Shown: positions 28,174-36,968 of the stretch, piece by piece
Layout: every line of letters starts with the position of its first letter
How positions within the stretch are numbered: the first letter of the stretch is position 1
NCBI RefSeq assembly: GCF_014842925.1
Contig: NZ_JACYXJ010000004.1
Span: 434,001 to 498,000, forward strand
DNA: 64,000 nucleotides
DNA from: Roseibium polysiphoniae
GTDB lineage: Bacteria > Pseudomonadota > Alphaproteobacteria > Rhizobiales > Stappiaceae
Direction: 5' to 3'
Position numbers and translations under genes: made by a program
The notes under the pieces: model-generated
Database searches by the model: none
Seen by the model: only the letters and a program-made list of their open reading frames with translations
What the model was told of the DNA's origin: nothing

Positions 28174-29178
28174 TTAGCCGTAGGCGTTCCGAAGTCGCGG
28201 CAAGACGTCTGCCGCAAATTGCTTCAGGAAGCGCGTCTGATCTGGCCCTGGAGCATGAAAGACGAAGTGATTGAAACCGAGGTCGACGTAGGGCTTCAAT
28301 CGTTCGACGACCTCATCGGCATCTGAAGTGACAATCCATCGACTTGCGGTTTGATCGGATGAAAGACTGTCGGCTAACTTCTCCATTTCCAGAGGGTCTT
28401 CGACCGTCATCTTCTGTTCCGGTGTCAAGGCAAGAGCGCCCCAGAAACGGGTGTCTTCCTTCGCGCGGTCCAGATTTGTGTCGAAAGACAGTTTCACTTC
28501 AATCATTCGGTCGACGTCTGATGCTTGTCGTTCCTGTTGGGTGATCCCGGCTTCTAGGTTCGGAATGAGCGTTTCTGAGTATAGTGCTGGAGCCTTGCCA
28601 GATGTACAGATGAAGCCGTCGCCGAAACGGCCGGCATATTTTGCGATCATTGGACCGGCTGCGGCAACATAAATCGGAACCGGGTTTTCCGGTCTGTCAT
28701 AAATCGTTGCGCTCTCGGTCTTGTAGTAGTCCCCCTCAAAGCTTACACGCTCTTCGGTCCATAGTTTGCGGATCAGCCGGACTGCTTCGCGCAGGCGTGC
28801 GAAACGTTCCTTCCGTTCCGGCCACTCACAGCCAATTGCAGGAACCTCGTTGAGGCCTTCGCCAGTTCCGATTCCAAGGATAATGCGGTCAGGAAACATT
28901 GAGCCCAACGTGCCAAAGCTCTGAGCGATCATCGACGGATGGTGACGGAAGGTCGGGGTCAGAACCGAGGTTCCCAGCGCGATGCGGCTGGTTCTTGCAC
29001 CGACTGCGCCAAGCCAGACGAGAGCGTGCGGGGCGTGGCCGCCCGTGTGCCGCCAAGGCTGAAAATGATCGGAGATAAACGCACTGTCCAGGCCGACTTC
29101 CTCGGCCAGGATTGCGAACTCCATCAGTTCGTGAGGCCGAAACTGTTCGGCGGAAGCCTTGTATCCAATGCGCAGCAT
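28174..29178 (-). CDS. fgd: F420-dependent glucose-6-phosphate dehydrogenase (FGD family)
   Basis: A 334-residue luciferase-like TIM-barrel protein with a very strong resemblance to Mycobacterium tuberculosis Fgd1 from memory of that sequence. All the residues known from Fgd1 for catalysis and for binding substrate phosphate are present with a constant small offset: His38 and Trp42 in SDHFQPW, Glu107 in GTGEGLNE, Lys195 in CTSGK, Lys256 in TPEQKM and Arg280 in SRWIV. It should oxidise glucose 6-phosphate to 6-phosphogluconolactone and reduce F420. It sits inside the F420 biosynthesis operon between fbiC and cofE, preceded by AAGGGATC. Confidence 0.92.
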   Translation of the reverse strand: MLRIGYKASAEQFRPHELMEFAILAEEVGLDSAFISDHFQPWRHTGGHAPHALVWLGAVGARTSRIALGTSVLTPTFRHHPSMIAQSFGTLGSMFPDRIILGIGTGEGLNEVPAIGCEWPERKERFARLREAVRLIRKLWTEERVSFEGDYYKTESATIYDRPENPVPIYVAAAGPMIAKYAGRFGDGFICTSGKAPALYSETLIPNLEAGITQQERQASDVDRMIEVKLSFDTNLDRAKEDTRFWGALALTPEQKMTVEDPLEMEKLADSLSSDQTASRWIVTSDADEVVERLKPYVDLGFNHFVFHAPGPDQTRFLKQFAADVLPRLRNAYG

Positions 29179-29211
29179 TGCGATCCCTTTGCTGTAATCG
29201 TTTTTGTCTGG

Positions 29212-31590
29212 TCAGGCGTTCAAGCGGTCGCGTTGCTTGCGTGCCTTGAATGGCGTGTTGGTCATGTCCTGAAGCGGGGCGGCTTGCATGGCACGTTGCC
29301 GGCGTTCCTCTGGTACATGGCCATATACGGTTGAACGCTGAAATGGTTTGCGCCCGACTGAATGAATCAGGTCTTCCATCTGCCATGGGGCAAACTCTTG
29401 CCCATGAACGGCGCCGGCTGCACGCGTAATGCTTTCATTCATCAAAGTGCCGCCCATATCATCTGCGCCGGAGTTTAGGCAGGCGGCCGCGCCTTCGGGG
29501 CCCATTTTAACCCATGACGCCTGAATGTGGTCGATTGCACCGTGGAGTACGATGCGAGCAATGGCATGCATCAAGACCGCCTCCCGCCAGGTGGGCCCTT
29601 TCCTCGACTGACCGCGCAGGTAGATTGGAGCCTCCAGTGCAACGAAGGGGAGCGGAACGAACTCGGTGAAGCCGCCGTGTTCGAGTTGATGAGCGCGAAG
29701 ACGGAGTAGGTGTCTCGCCCAATGTTTCGGCTGTTCGATGTGGCCATACATGATGGTCGACGTGCTCTTCAGGCCAATAGAATGAGCTGCGCGCATGACC
29801 TGAAACCATTGATCTGTCGTGATCTTGTCCGGTGCGATCTTTGTTCGAACTTCATCATCGAGGATTTCGGCGGCTGTTCCGGGCAAGGACGAAAGCCCTG
29901 CCTCCTTCAATTTGAGAAGGTAGTCCGTAAGCGGCAGATCCAGGGTTGCCGCGCCTTGCCAAATCTCCAAAGGCGAGAAAGCGTGGATATGAATATCTGG
30001 AGCAGCTTGTTTCGCATGCCGCAGAAGGTTCAGATAAGTTTCGCCCGTATAGCCGGGATGGATGCCACCCTGCAGGCAGATTTCAGTGCCACCTCTCGCC
30101 CAAGCTTCCGAAACACGCCTTGAAAACTCCTCCATATCGAGATCGTAAGCTGGGCCCCGGAGTTCTTCATGCGTCTTGCCCTTTGAAAATGCACAGAACG
30201 TGCAGCCGTAGGTGCAGACATTTGTGTAATTGATGTTCCGGGTCACGACGTAGTGAACGCGGTCGCTATTTGTCGCTTTGCGCAGCTGATCTGCATGAGC
30301 ACAGACCGCATGGAAACTGTCACCGCGCGCGGAAAACAGCCGGACAATCTGCTCTTCAGTCAAGACGGTTTTGGGCGCGAGGTTCAGTATCGCCTGGATT
30401 TCGGGGTCAACGCCGCCGCCTTTGCGGATCTCTGGCGGCTTCTTATCTGAACCTGGGGTCCAGGTACCTTCAAAGGCGAGCCCTTCGCCGTCTGATGCTC
30501 TCAAGACGGATCTAACCATTCGGGGAGCGATCCAGTCATCGGCCCGGTGAATGAAGGAGGGATAGATCGTCAAGCGCGGCGCTAGCGTTTTGCCTTCGCT
30601 TGCGGTGATCTTGGCGAGTTTCTCGATGCTCGGCCAGGGGGCTTCGGGGTTGACGTGGTCGATGGTGACTGGTGAGACGCCGCCCCAGTCATTGATGCCG
30701 GCTTGAAGCAGTTCCTCACCAGTGCCAGCTGCGAGATTGGGGGGGGCTTGGAGGCTGATTTCCATCGGCAAGATCATCCGTGCCGCTGCAATCGCCCATT
30801 GATGTTCGATTGGGTCGGCCGGCGGGAAGGCGCGCATCTTGGTGTCCGGCTTGGGCAAGAAGTTTTGTATGATAACTTCTTGAATGTGCCCAAATTCCGA
30901 GTGTGCATCCCGAATGGCCAGAAGAGCCTCAACAGTTTCCCGTCGGGTTTCACCGATTCCGATCAGCAGGCCGGTGGTGAAGGGAACCTGAGCTTTTCCC
31001 GCAGCTTCAAGGGCGGCAAGTCTTGCTGCTGGTTCCTTATCTGGGCTGCCGAAATGAGGGCCGCCGCGCGCGGACAGTCGCTGTGAGGTCGTCTCAAGCA
31101 TCATGCCCATGGAAGCTGCCGTCGGTTTAAGCTTTTCGAATTCGGCAGTCGTCAATGTGCCCGGATTGAGGTGGGGCAGGAGGTTCGTCTGGTCTCTGAC
31201 CAGGCCAGCCACGTGGGCCAGATAGTCAACAGTTGTTTCGAAACCGAGCTCATCGAGAGCTTCCCGCGCGGGCCGGTAACGAAGTTCCGGTTTCTCGCCA
31301 AGTGTGAACAATGCCTCCTGACAGCCTGCCTGCTCTCCCTTCCTGGCGAGATCAAGCACTTCCTCAGGCGACAGAAAAACCTTCTGACCTGCCTTCAATG
31401 GTTTGGCAAAGGTGCAGTAGTGGCAGACATCCCGGCAGGCCATCGTCAGCGGAATGAAGACTTTGGGCGAATAGGTTACGAGGGACCCAAATGCAGCGTC
31501 ACGTCTTGTACGGGCGCGATGCATGAGGCCATGAATGTCCGTTTCGGCAATCAGCGCTTCAAGGTCTAGGTCGCGGAGAGAGTGGGTCAT
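29212..31590 (-). CDS. fbiC: FO synthase, fused CofG-CofH (FbiC)
   Basis: A 792-residue fusion of two radical SAM enzymes that build the 5-deazaflavin FO from tyrosine and 5-amino-6-ribitylaminouracil. The CofG half has its cluster cysteines at 52, 56 and 59 (CRDVCHYC) and the CofH half at 459, 463 and 466 (CTYGCTFC). The start MTHSLRDLDLE is preceded by AAGGAGGTATC, and overlaps the cofC stop by 4 bp. A fused FbiC is the actinobacterial arrangement; archaea and cyanobacteria keep the halves apart. Confidence 0.96.
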   Translation of the reverse strand: MTHSLRDLDLEALIAETDIHGLMHRARTRRDAAFGSLVTYSPKVFIPLTMACRDVCHYCTFAKPLKAGQKVFLSPEEVLDLARKGEQAGCQEALFTLGEKPELRYRPAREALDELGFETTVDYLAHVAGLVRDQTNLLPHLNPGTLTTAEFEKLKPTAASMGMMLETTSQRLSARGGPHFGSPDKEPAARLAALEAAGKAQVPFTTGLLIGIGETRRETVEALLAIRDAHSEFGHIQEVIIQNFLPKPDTKMRAFPPADPIEHQWAIAAARMILPMEISLQAPPNLAAGTGEELLQAGINDWGGVSPVTIDHVNPEAPWPSIEKLAKITASEGKTLAPRLTIYPSFIHRADDWIAPRMVRSVLRASDGEGLAFEGTWTPGSDKKPPEIRKGGGVDPEIQAILNLAPKTVLTEEQIVRLFSARGDSFHAVCAHADQLRKATNSDRVHYVVTRNINYTNVCTYGCTFCAFSKGKTHEELRGPAYDLDMEEFSRRVSEAWARGGTEICLQGGIHPGYTGETYLNLLRHAKQAAPDIHIHAFSPLEIWQGAATLDLPLTDYLLKLKEAGLSSLPGTAAEILDDEVRTKIAPDKITTDQWFQVMRAAHSIGLKSTSTIMYGHIEQPKHWARHLLRLRAHQLEHGGFTEFVPLPFVALEAPIYLRGQSRKGPTWREAVLMHAIARIVLHGAIDHIQASWVKMGPEGAAACLNSGADDMGGTLMNESITRAAGAVHGQEFAPWQMEDLIHSVGRKPFQRSTVYGHVPEERRQRAMQAAPLQDMTNTPFKARKQRDRLNA

Positions 31591-32255
31591 GATACCTCCT
31601 TGAGAGGCCAATGGCTGCTGAGACAGAAGGTTTCGAGCGCCCGCTTGGTATGTTCACCAGGCGCATGCTGCCAAATTCTGTAAAGGTCGGACGGATTATC
31701 GAGATCGGCGCCGACGCGGACGCTTTTCAAGGATGTGGCTTCATAGCCTAGGTCTTTGGCCTGGCTGATGTGACGCTGATAGCTTGCCGGGCCGAAAGCA
31801 TAGGGAAAGTCTGTCATAGCACCTGTCAGGAGCATGTTGGTGCCATCTCCTTCATGGTCGGGAGAGAGGACGATCTGTGTTGGTGTACGGCGTGCTGCAA
31901 TAAAGTCGTCGATATCACTCGCTCTAGCTGCGGGAAGATCTGCCGGAATGATGATGAGGTCGACGGCTCCAAGCCGGTTTTGTAGCGTCATTCTACCGGC
32001 GGTCAGGGCATCGTTCAGATCCTGGGTTTGATCGTCGATGACGCAAGCGCCGGCCAATCTTGCAATCTCGGCAGCCTCAGGATCCTTCGTTACAACGGCT
32101 ATGCCGTCCAGGCCTTCCGCAAGCGCCGTGGCAGAGAGCGTGTCCCTAAACATTGCCCGCGCAAGTATCGCCCGCTGTTTGGGTGTCAAAATGCTTGAAA
32201 GCCGCGATTTGGCCTCTGCAAAAACTTTCACTGGAATGAGTGCCCAGATCGTCAT
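31587..32255 (-). CDS. cofC: 2-phospho-L-lactate (or PEP/3-phosphoglycerate) guanylyltransferase
   Basis: A 222-residue nucleotidyltransferase of the CofC/FbiD family. The N-terminal motif ALIPVKVFAEAKSRLSSILTPKQRAILARAMFRDTL is diagnostic, followed by LIIIPADLPAARASDI and SPDHEGDGTNMLL. It activates a three-carbon phospho-acid with GTP to give the donor for CofD. Whether that acid is phosphoenolpyruvate, 2-phospholactate or 3-phosphoglycerate cannot be read from the sequence. It overlaps cofD and fbiC by 4 bp each. Confidence 0.93.
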   Translation of the reverse strand: MTIWALIPVKVFAEAKSRLSSILTPKQRAILARAMFRDTLSATALAEGLDGIAVVTKDPEAAEIARLAGACVIDDQTQDLNDALTAGRMTLQNRLGAVDLIIIPADLPAARASDIDDFIAARRTPTQIVLSPDHEGDGTNMLLTGAMTDFPYAFGPASYQRHISQAKDLGYEATSLKSVRVGADLDNPSDLYRIWQHAPGEHTKRALETFCLSSHWPLKEVS

Positions 32256-33223
32256 GGCGTTTGCTCGCTTAGAAGGCGCTGGGCGAAATCCAGTGCAGTT
32301 CGCGCAAGCCTGCGCTTGGCAGTCATGTCAACCATCATGGTATCGGCGAGTGCAACAGGAAGGCCGCTGCCGATCGTCTGGAACTCTGGCGCATCGTCTG
32401 CGTCCTGTTCATCAAGCAAATAGCCGTCATAGATATCTGCATGTGCCGCCGCGGCGGTCGATGCCTTCACGGGCAGGCCAAAGCCTCGCATCATCGACGC
32501 CGTTGGTCCCTTGATTGCTTTGCCTCCGACGACCGGCGTGACGCCGATAACCGGTGCCGGGCTATCGATGAGCGCCTGACGAAGCCCAGGCACAGCCAGG
32601 ATGGGGTCGATGGACAGGTATGGATTGGAAGGGCACACAATGATTGCAGCAAGGTCGGGGTCGCCGAGAGCGCTCGCGACTTCTGCCGTCATGCTTGACT
32701 CGCTGGCGCCTCTGAAAACCACTTCTTCGACAGTTGGCTCAGCTCTCTTTGCGACAAACCAGTCGTGAAAGTCGTAGTTTCCATCAGAGCAACGAAGCTG
32801 CGTCGATACGGGCATGTCAGCCATCGGCAGGAGCTGGCATTCCAGACCAAATGACTTTGCGAAGTCGATGGTGATTTCGGTCAGCCTGTCCCCACGGGCA
32901 AGCCGCATGGTTCGAAGCAGATTGGTGCCAAGGTCCTTGTCGCCGATGTTGAACCAGATGTCTTCGCCGAGCTCGCGCAATGAGTTCATCGCGTTCCAAC
33001 TCTCGTCTTTACGTCCCCAGCCGCGCTCAAGATCGGCTCGACCCGACAGTGTGTAGAGCTGAGTGTCGATGTCGGGCGTGACAAACAGGCCATAGTGCGC
33101 TGAATCATCACCGGTGTTGACGATCACCGTCAGGTCCTGCGGGTTCATTTCAGCTGCCAGACCCTGCGAGAGCTTTGCGCCGCCTACGCCGCCGGAAAGC
33201 GCTATGATTTTACTTTTGGTCAC
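32252..33223 (-). CDS. cofD: 2-phospho-L-lactate transferase
   Basis: A 323-residue CofD, first gene of the F420 operon. The nucleotide loop KIIALSGGVGGAKLSQGLA and the motifs VIVNTGDDSAHYGLFVTPDIDTQLYTLSG, WFNIGDKDLGTNL and IIVCPSNPYLSIDPILAVPG are all characteristic. It joins FO to the phospho-acid made by CofC, giving F420-0 or dehydro-F420-0. The start is a GTG just before TKSKIIALSGG; the frame is open 42 codons further but this part has no family resemblance. The GTG start has only a weak ribosome site, so the start is less sure than the identity. Confidence 0.93.
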   Translation of the reverse strand: MTKSKIIALSGGVGGAKLSQGLAAEMNPQDLTVIVNTGDDSAHYGLFVTPDIDTQLYTLSGRADLERGWGRKDESWNAMNSLRELGEDIWFNIGDKDLGTNLLRTMRLARGDRLTEITIDFAKSFGLECQLLPMADMPVSTQLRCSDGNYDFHDWFVAKRAEPTVEEVVFRGASESSMTAEVASALGDPDLAAIIVCPSNPYLSIDPILAVPGLRQALIDSPAPVIGVTPVVGGKAIKGPTASMMRGFGLPVKASTAAAAHADIYDGYLLDEQDADDAPEFQTIGSGLPVALADTMMVDMTAKRRLARTALDFAQRLLSEQTP

Positions 33224-33496
33224 GCACGACACCTGTTTCCCGTGGACGCATCTTCCGTAGCCTGCATGATTTGGAGACTTTCGGTGGCCGGTCTTCACTC
33301 TGCCACGCTGGGCCTTGGCTGGTGAGAACAGTCTTGAGGATTGCCTCATTTTTAGCTTTGATCAAGGAGTCGGCAGAAATTTTTTATCAAATGGTCAAAA
33401 ATAGTTGACGGCGGCGCCAGTTCGCTGGAGATTTCCACCATGACAATCGCGTTGCAGGTAGCGGTGCCGGCAACGAAGACCGAGGGGAAAACCGCG
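33224..33496. promoter_or_regulatory. Divergent control region between cofD and the LLM gene
   Basis: About 270 bp separate the F420 operon from the divergent luciferase-like gene. An imperfect inverted repeat of the form ATTTTT...TCAAATGGTC...AAAAAT lies near 33380-33405, with TTTGATCAA at about 33358-33366 and a possible -35 TTGACG near 33409. These could serve one or both promoters; I cannot assign a regulator. Confidence 0.4.
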
Positions 33497-34507
33497 ATGG
33501 AATTCGGAATTTGCTTCAAGGGATTTGTGGAGGCCGACCGTGCAAAAGCACTGGTGCGGCAGGCGGAGAACGCCGGCTTCACCTACTGCTGGTTCTACGA
33601 TAGCCACATTCTCTGGCGTGACAGCTATGTCGCGATGGCCATGTGTATGGAGCACACCAAGCACATGCGCTTTGGTCCCTGTGTGACCAATCCCAACAGC
33701 CGTGACTGGTCAGTCGCCGCCAGCCTCTTCGGTTCGCTCGCCAAGCAGTCTGGCGACCGGTTCGACATCGGCATCGGCCGAGGCGACAGCGCCGTTCGCG
33801 TGATGGGGAAAAAGCCTGCGACGCTCAAGCGGCTTGAAGAATTTACCGATGTGATGCGGAAGCTGATCAAAGGTGAGGAGGCACAATACGGCGAATGTCC
33901 TGAACCTGTGCAATTCCCCTGGGCGGTTGGTCATGAGCCACCGATGTGGATCGCGGCTTACGGCCCCAAGGCTCTGGCAACAGCCGGGCGTGTTGGCGAC
34001 GGCCTCATCCTGCAGATCGCGGAGCCGGGTATCTGTAAGTGGCTTGGAGATCAGGCCAAAAAGGCGGGTGAAGAAGCAGGGCGTGACATGTCTGGCTACC
34101 GCATCATGGCGGCGGCGCCGGCCTACACCGGGGATATCGAATATGCCCGAGAGAAGGTGAAATGGTTCCCTGCAATGGTCGGCAATCATGTGGCCGATAT
34201 TGTCGAGAAGTATGGTTCGGATTCAGATTTGGTGCCCGCAAGTCTGACGTCCTACATCGAGAAGCGCCGTGGCTATGATTATTCAAAGCACGGTCAGAGC
34301 GATAACCCGTTCCTCGACTTCATCACCGATGAGATCGTGGACGCGTTCACCATCCTGGGCACTGCGGATCAGCACATTGCAAAGCTGAAAGAGCTTGAGA
34401 CAGCAGGAGTGACCCAGTTCAACATCTATCTCGACAGCGGCGATGAAGAGAAAATCATTGCTGATTATGCCGAGAAGATCATCCCGGGCTTCCAAGCTGC
34501 ATCGTAA
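33497..34507 (+). CDS. Luciferase-like F420/FMN-dependent oxidoreductase (CPS_4043-like)
   Basis: A 336-residue LLM-family TIM barrel. GAGGGG upstream supports the start MEFGICFKGFVEADRAKALV. The pattern FTYCWFYDSHILWRDSYVAMAMCMEHTKHMRFGPCVTNPNSRDWSVAASLFGSL and FDIGIGRGDSAVRVMGKKPATLKRLEEF recalls the family annotated as F420-dependent CPS_4043-like oxidoreductases. It is divergent from the F420 operon, which makes F420 the likely cofactor, but members of this family have also been proposed to use FMN. Its substrate is unknown. Confidence 0.85.
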   Translation: MEFGICFKGFVEADRAKALVRQAENAGFTYCWFYDSHILWRDSYVAMAMCMEHTKHMRFGPCVTNPNSRDWSVAASLFGSLAKQSGDRFDIGIGRGDSAVRVMGKKPATLKRLEEFTDVMRKLIKGEEAQYGECPEPVQFPWAVGHEPPMWIAAYGPKALATAGRVGDGLILQIAEPGICKWLGDQAKKAGEEAGRDMSGYRIMAAAPAYTGDIEYAREKVKWFPAMVGNHVADIVEKYGSDSDLVPASLTSYIEKRRGYDYSKHGQSDNPFLDFITDEIVDAFTILGTADQHIAKLKELETAGVTQFNIYLDSGDEEKIIADYAEKIIPGFQAAS

Positions 34508-34626
34508 GCGAAAGCAGCTTCAAGCGATCTGATGGCGGGGAGGGGCTTTTGAAGCAACCTTGTTCGCCGTCGGATCAAAAGCGTGAAAACCGCACTTATG
34601 TGGTTTCGCGCTTTCGACGTTGATTC

Positions 34627-34899
34627 TCAGGACTTTACTTTCAGCTTCCCGGCATCTTTCAGGTCGGTGTTTTCGTTGGCCCAGGATATGCGGATATCCA
34701 TGCGGCAACGCGCCTCATCCTTGGACGCAGTGACCTTCAGATTGAGCATGCCGTCCGGGTTCAAGGTGATTTCGCCGGTGTCATCGCTGAAATGCAGCTC
34801 ACCCTTTGCGATCCCTCGGTTGATCGCGGTGATCAGGGATTGAATGGTTTTTCGGTCCTGAATGGACTCGTGCTTAAATCTGTCCTTACGTTCCATCAT
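34627..34899 (-). CDS. Amphi-Trp domain protein of the GAK gene set
   Basis: A 90-residue protein. The N-terminal amphipathic helix (FKHESIQDRKTIQSLITAINRGIAKGEL), the central strands with GEITLNPDGMLNLKVTA and the late tryptophan in MDIRISWANE match what I recall as the amphi-Trp domain, a small family found with ATP-grasp and HprK-like genes. No function is known to me. It is the last gene of a six-gene overlapping operon and its start (two ATGs in tandem) overlaps the phosphoesterase stop by 14 bp. Confidence 0.8.
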   Translation of the reverse strand: MMERKDRFKHESIQDRKTIQSLITAINRGIAKGELHFSDDTGEITLNPDGMLNLKVTASKDEARCRMDIRISWANENTDLKDAGKLKVKS

Positions 34900-36286
34900 G
34901 CTGGAGCGCCGCCTTTGTCATGTGGATCTCGGGAGTGAATACTTTCGCATATGGAAAGTCGTTGCTGAAGCCGACAATGTTGCCATTTGGCAGGATTATG
35001 GTTGCGCCGGTGCCAATTCCCTTGAGGCCTTCGATCTTTCGCGAATTTCGGTCCAGCGTGATATCCGCTTCGACGTGGAGCAAGCCTTTCATCGTCTTCA
35101 GTCTTTGCCCGCGGTCGCGATTGACGTGACCATGTACGAGGATCTTGACGCCTGCGCGATGAAGCCGTTCGACACCTTGTGATGACAGCTGTTTGTCAAC
35201 CGCTCGGTACTTGGTTCGCATGATGTTGGCGACGGTGCCGGAGTAGAACGTGAAAGGGTCTTGATAGACCTGTTCGCGAAACAGCTGGTTGATGTGGCTC
35301 ACGCCATTCTCATCGATCTCGGCGCAGATATGGTCATCCAGACCTGCATGAACAAAGAGAACGGATCCAGTCTTGTAGATCGCGCGCATCCGGTCGTAAA
35401 ACCAGGCGTAGAGACCGTCAGGCGCCAGGAAAAGTTCCCTGCATTTCATTGCGGCGGCGTAGAGCATGCGCATATCTAGCCCGGCGCTCAGGCTTGCTTC
35501 CTCGAAAGTTGCGATCTTTTTCTTAAGCCGGCGGAGCTCCTTTTGGATAGCTGCTTCGCCAAGATGTTCTGCCGCAGCTTCCGGAAAATCTCTTTGCCAG
35601 GTTTCGCTCGGAAAAATCCGATCACGGCAAGTCTCAAGATCCGGCACGCTCTCCAACTCGTTCGCCGGCGCGACGTGTTTGTCGTAGACCTCGCGCAGAA
35701 GGGGTAGCACCTTGTTGCCCATCCGGATGAACATATGTTCGGTCAGGGGCGACCGGTCGCTCGTCAAGGCACGAACACCCAGCAGGAGGCGCAAGTCATG
35801 ATTTCCTGCAAGCAACTTGAGACGAACGCCGGTTTCAATCAGCTTTTTTAAGCTGTTGAGTAGGTCCAGGTTGCTTGGCCCTTTGTCGAGACAGTCGCCG
35901 CCAATGACGAGGACGCAAGAACGTCCGAAGTCTGTCAGGTCGAAGCCATCGGCATCGTTTTCATGACGTTGAACAACGCCGGCGGCGACCAAAGACCTGA
36001 CGAGGCTTTCGGCATCAGCATGAAGGTCGGAAATGAAAACAACTGGACGCTTTGGCCATCTCCATTGCCCATACTCACCTGATTTCCTCAAGCTTTTAAG
36101 GATCTTGGCTGTTTGGTCTGGCGTTGAGCCGCCGGAGTGATTCATGTCCAAAGGCCAAGGGACGCAGTTTTCAGGAACGCCAAGCGAGGCTGCTCGTGTC
36201 CCGAGAATGGTCGGCAGAAGGTCCTCGGTGTTTTCGGGGGCAGGCATCATAACGGCCTGTGTTCCTTCAGTCTGTAGCTGGTTCAT
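34886..36286 (-). CDS. Metallophosphoesterase (Ser/Thr protein phosphatase fold)
   Basis: A 466-residue calcineurin-like phosphoesterase. The metal-site motifs appear in order: FISDLHAD, VIGGDCLDKGPSN, LLAGNHDLRLLLG, FVHAGLDDH and LVHGHVNRD. The GDxxDRG-like element reads GDCLDKG. About 130 residues between GNHD and VHAG, with a charged helical stretch (RRLKKKIATFEEASLSAG), are extra compared with small bacterial PPP phosphatases. The start MNQLQTEGT overlaps the histidine phosphatase gene by 20 bp. It may reverse the phosphorylation made by the HprK-like or APH-like kinase of the same operon; this is inference. Confidence 0.85.
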   Translation of the reverse strand: MNQLQTEGTQAVMMPAPENTEDLLPTILGTRAASLGVPENCVPWPLDMNHSGGSTPDQTAKILKSLRKSGEYGQWRWPKRPVVFISDLHADAESLVRSLVAAGVVQRHENDADGFDLTDFGRSCVLVIGGDCLDKGPSNLDLLNSLKKLIETGVRLKLLAGNHDLRLLLGVRALTSDRSPLTEHMFIRMGNKVLPLLREVYDKHVAPANELESVPDLETCRDRIFPSETWQRDFPEAAAEHLGEAAIQKELRRLKKKIATFEEASLSAGLDMRMLYAAAMKCRELFLAPDGLYAWFYDRMRAIYKTGSVLFVHAGLDDHICAEIDENGVSHINQLFREQVYQDPFTFYSGTVANIMRTKYRAVDKQLSSQGVERLHRAGVKILVHGHVNRDRGQRLKTMKGLLHVEADITLDRNSRKIEGLKGIGTGATIILPNGNIVGFSNDFPYAKVFTPEIHMTKAALQHDGT

Positions 36287-36968
36287 CGGGATACCGGTTC
36301 TTCCATTCGCCGTGCACACGGCGCCATGACATCTTGTCGTTGACCTCCAGCACAACGGGTCTCGCGTGGTGCATGCTTAGTCGTGCAATCTCGTCAAAAT
36401 CGATCACCCCAAGGCGATGAGCGGCGTGCCGAAAGGAGGCGCCATGACCGACGAAGACTTTCGCCACAGTTCCGGCGGTTTCCTTTAGCGCTGCCATCTG
36501 GGATACAAGGTAGTCGGACACTCGCTGCCCTGCTTCCTGCAGGGATTCAGCGCCTTGGAACGGTAATCTGTAGTCGCTGCTGGACTTCCATCCGTTCGGC
36601 AAAGTTTCGTGGCGCGGATCTGCTGCGATGATCGCCTCGATTTCTTCAACGGTCAGGTTCGCCAAGGCTCCAACGCTCCGTTCCGCAAGTTCCTCACTTT
36701 CTTCAACGACTGCCGGGAGATTGAGTTCCGATCTAAGTCCTTCGGACAGAAATACGGCAGTCTGCCAGGCGCGAAGTTGGCGCGAGCATGAAATGACAGG
36801 CGAAAGGTGCCAATTTTCTTCTTTGCAGAAAGCCGCGATTTCTAGGCCGGCAGCATCGGCTTGCGACTTTCCCTTCGCCGTCAACGGGAAGGGTTGGAGC
36901 GCGCTCGGGGCGTTGGGGCGCTGCTCGTAGTCACCGTGACGGACCAGAATTGCCAGGCGTCTCGTCAT
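36267..36968 (-). CDS. Histidine phosphatase (phosphoglycerate-mutase/SixA fold)
   Basis: A 233-residue histidine phosphatase. The catalytic RHG is at the N-terminus (LAILVRHGDYEQR), the second arginine lies in ISCSRQLRAWQTA and the second histidine in VFVGHGASFRHAAH. The sequence is not close to glycolytic mutases; it is more like SixA and other small-molecule or phosphohistidine phosphatases. Its start overlaps the HprK-related kinase stop by 4 bp, so the two are likely functionally paired. Confidence 0.86.
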   Translation of the reverse strand: MTRRLAILVRHGDYEQRPNAPSALQPFPLTAKGKSQADAAGLEIAAFCKEENWHLSPVISCSRQLRAWQTAVFLSEGLRSELNLPAVVEESEELAERSVGALANLTVEEIEAIIAADPRHETLPNGWKSSSDYRLPFQGAESLQEAGQRVSDYLVSQMAALKETAGTVAKVFVGHGASFRHAAHRLGVIDFDEIARLSMHHARPVVLEVNDKMSWRRVHGEWKNRYPDEPATD

